DNA of 64,000 nt from Schleiferilactobacillus harbinensis DSM 16991 (GTDB lineage Bacteria; Bacillota; Bacilli; Lactobacillales; Lactobacillaceae), in NCBI RefSeq assembly GCF_000425885.1, contig NZ_AUEH01000007.1, forward strand, positions 1 through 64,000. Direction: 5' to 3'. The position numbers were made by a program, and so were the translations under genes. The notes beneath the pieces are model-generated. The model was not told the origin of the DNA, ran no database searches, and was given only the letters and a program-made list of their open reading frames with translations. Below, one piece after another: positions 59,565 through 64,000 of the stretch (position 1 is its first letter; each line of letters starts with the position of its first letter).

Positions 59565-60667
59565 GATGCTTCCTCTCGTTCGTTAAAGATTTCGATCGTG
59601 CGGTCAAGCATCTTGTAGATGATTCCAATCAAAGATGCAGCCTCAGTGGGCAAAACAGTACCGTTCTCTTGGGCAGCAACCAAGGCAGACATATATCTGC
59701 GGTCGTTGTAACTCAGTGCGGTGTTGTAGGGGTCGCCGCCAGAGCTTTTGGGCGGGACGACTGGTGGCATGTAGTTCACATCATCTGTACTGTTGATCAA
59801 TCGCAAACTCTGTGCTCTGATGGCGACGGCTTGAGGACTGACACCAAAGTATCGTGCAGTTCGGTCAATGTTGTTACTGTCAAAATGCATCTTAAACTCA
59901 AGTGCTGGCATGAGGAATGCCGCCACCACTTTGTTAATGTGTCGTTCTTCAACGATGTCACGATCATTTCCACTCAATAGTTCATCGGTGCCGTGAAGGA
60001 TATGGATGAACTCATGGATCAGGGAGAAGATACGAGCGGTGTAACTGTCCTTTTGGTTGATAAAAATCAACGGCGCATAATCATCGAGAAGAACAAATGC
60101 CCGGAGTTCACTGATTTCAATCGGTCGATTAGTCCCTAGGCCGGCACCGCCTTTTTGCATCACTAAGATACCAATTTCGGAAAGCTGATTTCTGAGGTCT
60201 TTGAATAGATCTCGCGGACTGGAGAAATGAGTCAATACGAGATAGCGGTTCACAACCTTCAATGTTTCGTTGGCATCGCTTACTGCCGCGTTGCCAATAA
60301 ATGCTAGCTTGTGTGTGGCAATTTGGCTGTTCTCTTTAAACCAAGCCTGTTTCCGTTGCATCTCATAAATGACGTCGCGCACTGTGAGGCTGACTTGCGC
60401 CGGCGCATTTTCTTGAGTCCGGAACGCGAGGCGAATATCTTCCAGTTTTGGTGGTTTGTCGAGGAGGAGGTCACCAAAGGGGACATGGAGACGGGTCGCA
60501 AAAGTGCCGAGCTGCTTGACAGTTGGCTGGAGGTAATGCGTGAAGTTTTCTTGCAGCCACTTGGTGTCTTGTAACGCCTTGTGCTGGGATTCTGGAGGTA
60601 AATCAGTAATTTCAAAAGCCCAGTCGATTAGTTCTCTGCGAACATCTACGCGAATCTCGGTCATCAT
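59561..60667 (-). CDS. ImmA/IrrE-family metallopeptidase
   Basis: A 368-residue protein starting at the ATGATG pair at 60667/60664 directly after AGGAGGAGA. The zinc motif HEFIH is at 218-222 (SLIHEFIHILHG), with downstream EERHINKVVAAFLMPA, a typical COG2856 arrangement that contains the third ligand region. The N-terminal 100 residues resemble the divergent HTH of long IrrE-like proteins (WLQENFTHYLQPTVKQLGTF, THLHVPFGDLLL-like). Such proteases cleave repressors or act as antitoxin partners of PIN-like proteins; the adjacent partner here is broken. TATAAT lies about 30 bases upstream. Confidence 0.85.
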   Translation of the reverse strand: MMTEIRVDVRRELIDWAFEITDLPPESQHKALQDTKWLQENFTHYLQPTVKQLGTFATRLHVPFGDLLLDKPPKLEDIRLAFRTQENAPAQVSLTVRDVIYEMQRKQAWFKENSQIATHKLAFIGNAAVSDANETLKVVNRYLVLTHFSSPRDLFKDLRNQLSEIGILVMQKGGAGLGTNRPIEISELRAFVLLDDYAPLIFINQKDSYTARIFSLIHEFIHILHGTDELLSGNDRDIVEERHINKVVAAFLMPALEFKMHFDSNNIDRTARYFGVSPQAVAIRAQSLRLINSTDDVNYMPPVVPPKSSGGDPYNTALSYNDRRYMSALVAAQENGTVLPTEAASLIGIIYKMLDRTIEIFNEREEAS

Positions 60668-60809
60668 TTCTCCTCCTGTCTTTCTTGGCTTCATTATACC
60701 GGACAGCGCACCAGTCTGTATAGAATCGAAACCGGATAATCTGTGCAACAAACCAATTGTTCAACTGAAGATGGAGGGCAGATAGTGAGTTTTGAAGTCA
60801 GAAACGAGG

Positions 60810-60860
60810 GCACCAAAAACGCCACATCGACAGTTTGGGCCGATGTGGCGTTCTTGGTGC
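60810..60860 (-). terminator. Very long terminator-like hairpin downstream of the Ser/Ala-rich protein gene
   Basis: The 20-base arms 60810-60829 and 60841-60860 pair with a single mismatch around an 11-base loop. On the minus strand the inner stem CGCCACATCG/CGATGTGGCG is followed by TTTTT, so it can terminate the gene at 60887. Confidence 0.65.
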
Positions 60861-60886
60861 TCCTTCGCATACCAGTTACCGAGAAC

Positions 60887-61831
60887 CTATTCGAATGCGC
60901 ACTTACTATATCCATTGAGGCGGGCTTCGGCCAGTGTCATTGTGAAAACAGAATTAGCACGGCGTAAGCCGCGGCATCCTTGGTCGAAGTGGTACTTGTT
61001 GCCAGACGTGGTGACATATACAGTTTGCTGATCGTTGTCAGTTTGCCCAGCGGTTTCAGTGACGGATGAAGCGGCCGCGGCTTCTTGGGCTTTGCTTTCA
61101 GACGCCGCTGTAGCCTGAGAACTGCTTACTGCTGCTGCTTGGGCAATGGACGAACTTGCTGCAGCTGATGATTCTGACGACGCCTTAGCCCGACTGGACG
61201 ATTCGGCTGCCTGACGGGTGGATTTCGAGGAAGCGGCTGCGGCCTTAGCAGCTTTGGCCCGTTTGGCAGTGGCGACTGCTTTTCGTGAGGACTTAGCAGC
61301 AGCTTTCGAACGACTCTGAGACTTGGCGAGTGCTTTGGCCTTGGCCTGCTTCTTGGCGTCTTGCTTAGCTTTTGCAGAGTCTCGCTCGGCGGCCGTCCTT
61401 TTTGAACTCTCAGCCGCGGCGCTTTGTGCTTTAGCCTGTTCTGCAACCTTTTCTGACCGCACCGCTTCCTCCTTACCCTCGGGTGAAGCAGTCACCATTG
61501 TACTGCCAATACCGAACACGACTGCAGCCGATACGGCAATGATGACTGAACGCCGTTTACCGGCCCCGGTCTTTCGAGAGCGAATGAGGTGCCAGATGCT
61601 CGTGATGAGGAAATAGCCGCCGCAAACCGACAGCAGCACGCCGATGGTCCCCAGAAGACTCGTGGAGCCTAGCAAGCCGGCACCAATGAAGAATAGAATG
61701 ACTGACACGCCGGTAATGGTCTTAGGTTGGCGCGTGTTTTGCTTAGCTTTCGAAGCCCGCCGCCACTGCCAAAGCCCAACAAAAAAGCCGATCATTCCGG
61801 CTGTTGAAATAAGCATACCCAAAGATTCCAT
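60887..61831 (-). CDS. Ser/Ala-rich membrane protein with C-terminal His-Cys domain, copy 1
   Basis: A 314-residue protein with a start after AAAAGGGGAGAATT. Residues 1-110 hold four hydrophobic helices. Residues of about 120-265 are a low-complexity Ala/Ser/Lys linker. The last 45 residues form a small domain: VYVTTSGNKYHFDQGCRGLR, then MTLAEARLNGYSKCAFE. It resembles short His/Cys domains (KYH-x5-C ... GY-x2-C) at the ends of Gram-positive exported or membrane proteins, but the usual second Cys of the final CxxC is absent. Function unknown. A partial paralogue starts at 63742. Both flank decayed genes. Confidence 0.65.
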   Translation of the reverse strand: MESLGMLISTAGMIGFFVGLWQWRRASKAKQNTRQPKTITGVSVILFFIGAGLLGSTSLLGTIGVLLSVCGGYFLITSIWHLIRSRKTGAGKRRSVIIAVSAAVVFGIGSTMVTASPEGKEEAVRSEKVAEQAKAQSAAAESSKRTAAERDSAKAKQDAKKQAKAKALAKSQSRSKAAAKSSRKAVATAKRAKAAKAAAASSKSTRQAAESSSRAKASSESSAAASSSIAQAAAVSSSQATAASESKAQEAAAASSVTETAGQTDNDQQTVYVTTSGNKYHFDQGCRGLRRANSVFTMTLAEARLNGYSKCAFE

Positions 61832-62215
61832 AATTCTCCCCTTTTCAAAACGGTTACTTTCTGCTAGTTTACCTCAATATAGATGTTCTTCACAATCCCA
61901 CGGTGATTAAAGTGAGCGACTGCTGAAAGGGATACTCGTCCATTTTTCCATTCTTTGCTTGAAACATCGGGGTAGTTCATATTCAGATGTGCATGATATA
62001 CTCAGTTCAAATGTTGCGGCTTATGGATTATGGCGCCACCAAAAACGGGTCACCACGTACCCGATCAGAATAGTTCCCGCAATCGGTAATCCAGGGAAAT
62101 TGTTGCTGATTTGTCGTTAGTTATGTCAATCAACCCAAAGGCTACGAATTGACCAAGAATATTTTGCGGGGTTGTGTCTGAATTTGAGCAAATTCTGAAG
62201 GGGGGTGATTTCCAA

Positions 62216-62425
62216 ATGATGGTATTTGAGGGCGAGTCCGCTCAGGTTGTTGATAGGGCTGGAGAGGATTATAAGAGAAGGTTCCATAAATATCCACCAT
62301 ATAGTTCAATACTTGCAAAGACGAGACGCTACGTCTTGACCGAGGCGGCAGCGAAGGAATATGCAACGTACCTCACGTCTCTTGATAAACCATTGCCGGA
62401 CGATCCGCCAGGAAGGCTCAATTAA
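62216..62425 (+). CDS. Short protein of unknown function
   Basis: A 69-residue protein. ATG 62216 follows GAAGGGGGGTG at a normal distance. It begins MMVFEGESAQVVDRAGED and is rich in charged residues, with TEAAAKEYATYLTSLDKPLP near the end. No domain is recognised. It could be a fragment of a larger accessory gene. The upstream 61832-62215 contains the promoter side of the minus-strand gene and one possible membrane-protein remnant (62021-62116, minus), but no convincing gene. Confidence 0.4.
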   Translation: MMVFEGESAQVVDRAGEDYKRRFHKYPPYSSILAKTRRYVLTEAAAKEYATYLTSLDKPLPDDPPGRLN

Positions 62426-62595
62426 GACACGTCCGTAATAATATTAAATTTCAGAAATACAGCGTGGAGTATGAGAAGGGCCAGTCGTTCATGGGAGCGT
62501 GTAGCTGCATACCCTTCACTGCAAAATATTGACAGCTGATGACCGCTCTGCTATATATTGAGTCAACTTGAGCAATCTGTGGGAGGCGTAGTACA

Positions 62596-62889
62596 GTGGT
62601 TTGGCAAGCGTATGAATCAGGCAAGACAATTGGGCAAACAGGATCTGAGGGTGGCGTGATCCTCAAAGACTAGGAGGCAACGGACTATGCCCACATCACG
62701 CTGGAACAGGCGCGATACTTCGCAATCACCGTGGGACTGTATGGCGTGCTGGTGCATACTGCGTTCGCATCCAGCCTTGAAGAAGCCACTCAAAAGTACA
62801 ATGCAATGAAAGCCGCCCTTGAAGCAGCCCCAAAGGATAATGACGACTTATACGCGTGGTGCGATGCATTTACTGATCGATTTCAATGA
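62596..62889 (+). pseudogene. Small gene interrupted by an in-frame amber stop
   Basis: GTG 62596 follows GGGAGG by 9 bases and opens a 97-codon frame: MVWQAYESGKTIGQTGSEGG, VILKD, then TAG at 62671-62673, then EATDYAHITLEQARYFAITV and GLYGVLVHTAFASSLEEAT to TGA 62887-62889. The sequence on both sides of the stop reads as one continuous protein, so a single substitution has probably inactivated it. The product family is not recognised. It is one of three broken genes in this region. Confidence 0.7.
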
Positions 62890-62904
62890 CAAGGGGAGAG
62901 CTGT

Positions 62905-63656
62905 ATGACAGTCTACGTAAAAGATACCCAGTTTCCAATTGAAGCCAATGTGAATCCTTATAACGCGGCGCTTGGCTTTTACCTGCGTGGTGAAGAGGTC
63001 ATCCACTACCGGGAACAGAAAGAGATCGGTACATTCAACATCGACGACATTCTCGTTGATTACGTCACTGAGACTCAAGCCTTTCTGGCGGCGATGGGGA
63101 TTCAGGTGCCGCATTTCGACTATCCAACTGCCCTTCAGCCGTATTCGGCAGAAATGTGCACCAAGCCAAATTGGAAGACATCATCAATAATCCGAGTTCT
63201 TGGGGCGTCTTCATCAAGCCGGTTTCTACGGCGAAATGGTTTACCGGCCGGGTGATCAATCAGGCTCAGGATCTACGGGGGATTGGTATGGCAGAAGACA
63301 CCCGGGTTTGGGTGAGTGACGCTGTGGAGTTTGTTGCCGAATGGCGAGCATACATCCTAGACGGTACGGTAATTGATGTTCGGCCGTATGCCGGTGATTA
63401 TCATTTTTCCTTTGATGCCACGGTGTTGGACGCCGCGGTGACTGCTTGGAACGACGCGCCCGCGGCTTACAGTCTCGATATTGGTGCCACTGAGGATGGA
63501 AAAACGTTGATTGTTGAAGTGAATGATGGGTATGCGCTGGGAAGTTACGGTTTGAGTCCGTATAAGTATGCGGCTTTCTTACAGGCGCGGTGGCAGCAGC
63601 TTGTTGCGCCGTTCTTTGCAGAAAACGACGTCTTTGTTGTGCCTGATTCTCTCTGA
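62905..63656 (+). pseudogene. Frameshifted ATP-grasp-like (DUF4343-like) gene
   Basis: The frame from ATG 62905 (MTVYVKDTQFPIEANVNPYN) runs correctly to about codon 83. Similarity then continues in another frame from about 63156: HQAKLEDIINNPSSWGVFIK, then WRAYILDGTVIDVRPYAGDY and SLDIGATEDGKTLIVEVNDG to TAA-type end at 63656. The second part has the look of the ATP-grasp C-terminal half (metal/ATP residues in VEVND). A single-base indel near 63150 explains the break. Restored, the protein would be about 250 residues. It starts 15 bases after the amber-interrupted gene, so the two formed an operon. Confidence 0.7.
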
Positions 63657-63703
63657 TTATCCAGCACTGAATGAATAGGGTGCGGTGGCCGTGATGGTCA
63701 AAG

Positions 63704-63735
63704 AAAGACTGGCGTTTAAAATTTCGCCAGTCTTT
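63704..63735. terminator. Bidirectional terminator
   Basis: AAAGACTGGCG and CGCCAGTCTTT form a perfect 11-bp stem with a 10-base loop and T or A runs outside. It serves the broken gene to the left and the minus-strand gene to the right. Confidence 0.85.
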
Positions 63736-63741
63736 TTGATT

Positions 63742-64000
63742 TTATTCAAATCCGCATTTAGTCAATCCTTGAGCAGTTGCATCCGACAAACTCATGGTCG
63801 ATACAGAATTAGCATTGCGCAGACCGCGACAGCCGCGATTGAAATGGTATTTTGAGCCGGTGGCTGTGATGTAAACCAGTTGCTGATCGTTGGTGTTCTG
63901 CGGAGCAGCTGCTTGTGATGACGACGCAGCCGCCTGTTCGGCTTGAGCAACAGACGAGTTGGCCGCAGCAGACGGTTCCGCCGCGGCTTTTTCCAGACTG
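63742..64000 (-). CDS. Ser/Ala-rich protein with C-terminal His-Cys domain, copy 2 (partial)
   Basis: The stop is TAA at 63744-63742 (minus strand) and the 5' part lies beyond the window. The visible 85 residues are an Ala/Ser-rich linker (SLEKAAAEPSAAANSSVAQA) followed by the domain DQQLVYITATGSKYHFNRGC, then RGLRNANSVSTMSLSDATAQ and GLTKCGFE. It is clearly related to the end of the protein at 60887, including the KYH-x5-CRGLR-x-ANSV core and the C-x-F-E ending. Whether it has the same membrane region cannot be seen. Confidence 0.65.
   Translation of the reverse strand, partial: SLEKAAAEPSAAANSSVAQAEQAAASSSQAAAPQNTNDQQLVYITATGSKYHFNRGCRGLRNANSVSTMSLSDATAQGLTKCGFE

Noticed and set aside
61100-61480. 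Low-complexity sequence as a DNA repeat
   Set aside because: It is the Ala/Ser/Lys-rich linker of the protein at 60887.

Overview
This window looks like chromosomal DNA of a fairly GC-rich member of the Lactobacillaceae. The evidence is a KxYKxGKxW-type signal peptide and SLAP-like wall repeats, PepI- and PepD-type peptidases, a phosphoketolase-family gene, an LtaS-like enzyme, a tyrosyl-tRNA synthetase T-box, OpuC and Gln-type ABC operons, short Gram-positive terminators and many TTG or GTG starts. Assignment to a genus such as Schleiferilactobacillus or Lacticaseibacillus is inference only.

Layout. 1-6.2 kb: tail of an IS66-type transposase, a large surface protein and an LtaS-like polytopic sulfatase. 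6.3-10.3 kb: a TetR-regulated MMPL exporter with a clear promoter and operator. 10.4-13.3 kb: ribose genes (rpiA divergent from a LacI-type protein that lacks a recognisable HTH, then rbsK). 13.4-19.2 kb: a YfhO protein and two duplicated GT-C-like membrane glycosyltransferases. 19.3-24.6 kb: an aldo/keto reductase, then a GtfA/GtfB/Gtf3-type protein O-glycosylation cluster with a deleted gtf3 paralogue. 24.8-29.3 kb: glycerol-dehydrogenase-like enzyme, esterase, dipeptidase and an unknown gene. 29.4-33 kb: complete opuC compatible-solute transporter. 33-35.6 kb: T-box, tyrS and a VanZ-RDD protein. 35.9-39.1 kb: GtrB/GtrA pair and an intact IS110-family element sitting inside a palindromic repeat. 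39.1-57.4 kb: NlpC/P60 hydrolase, guanylate-kinase-like protein, Gln-type ABC operon, hflX, histidine phosphatase, PepI, a divergent phosphoketolase, aldo/keto reductase, HelD, SGNH hydrolase, coaA and guaA.

From the 3' end of guaA to the window end the character changes. Base composition drops, and the region holds a retron: a near-consensus promoter, a structured msr-msd-like RNA bounded by an 8-bp a1/a2 repeat, a Xre-type HTH gene and a reverse transcriptase with a YVDD active site. Next to it are an ImmA/IrrE metallopeptidase with a broken DUF4411/PIN-like partner, an amber-interrupted small gene, a frameshifted ATP-grasp-like gene, and two related Ser/Ala-rich membrane proteins. This is an accessory island in decay, but the retron itself appears intact and is the most interesting system in the window.

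The second notable system is the IS110 element. Its ends share a 4-bp core, its insertion splits one copy of a long hairpin repeat whose other copy is intact at 6.2 kb, and it carries about 245 bp of noncoding DNA upstream of the transposase, where a bridge RNA is expected. All family calls come from reading motifs by eye; no database search was run.
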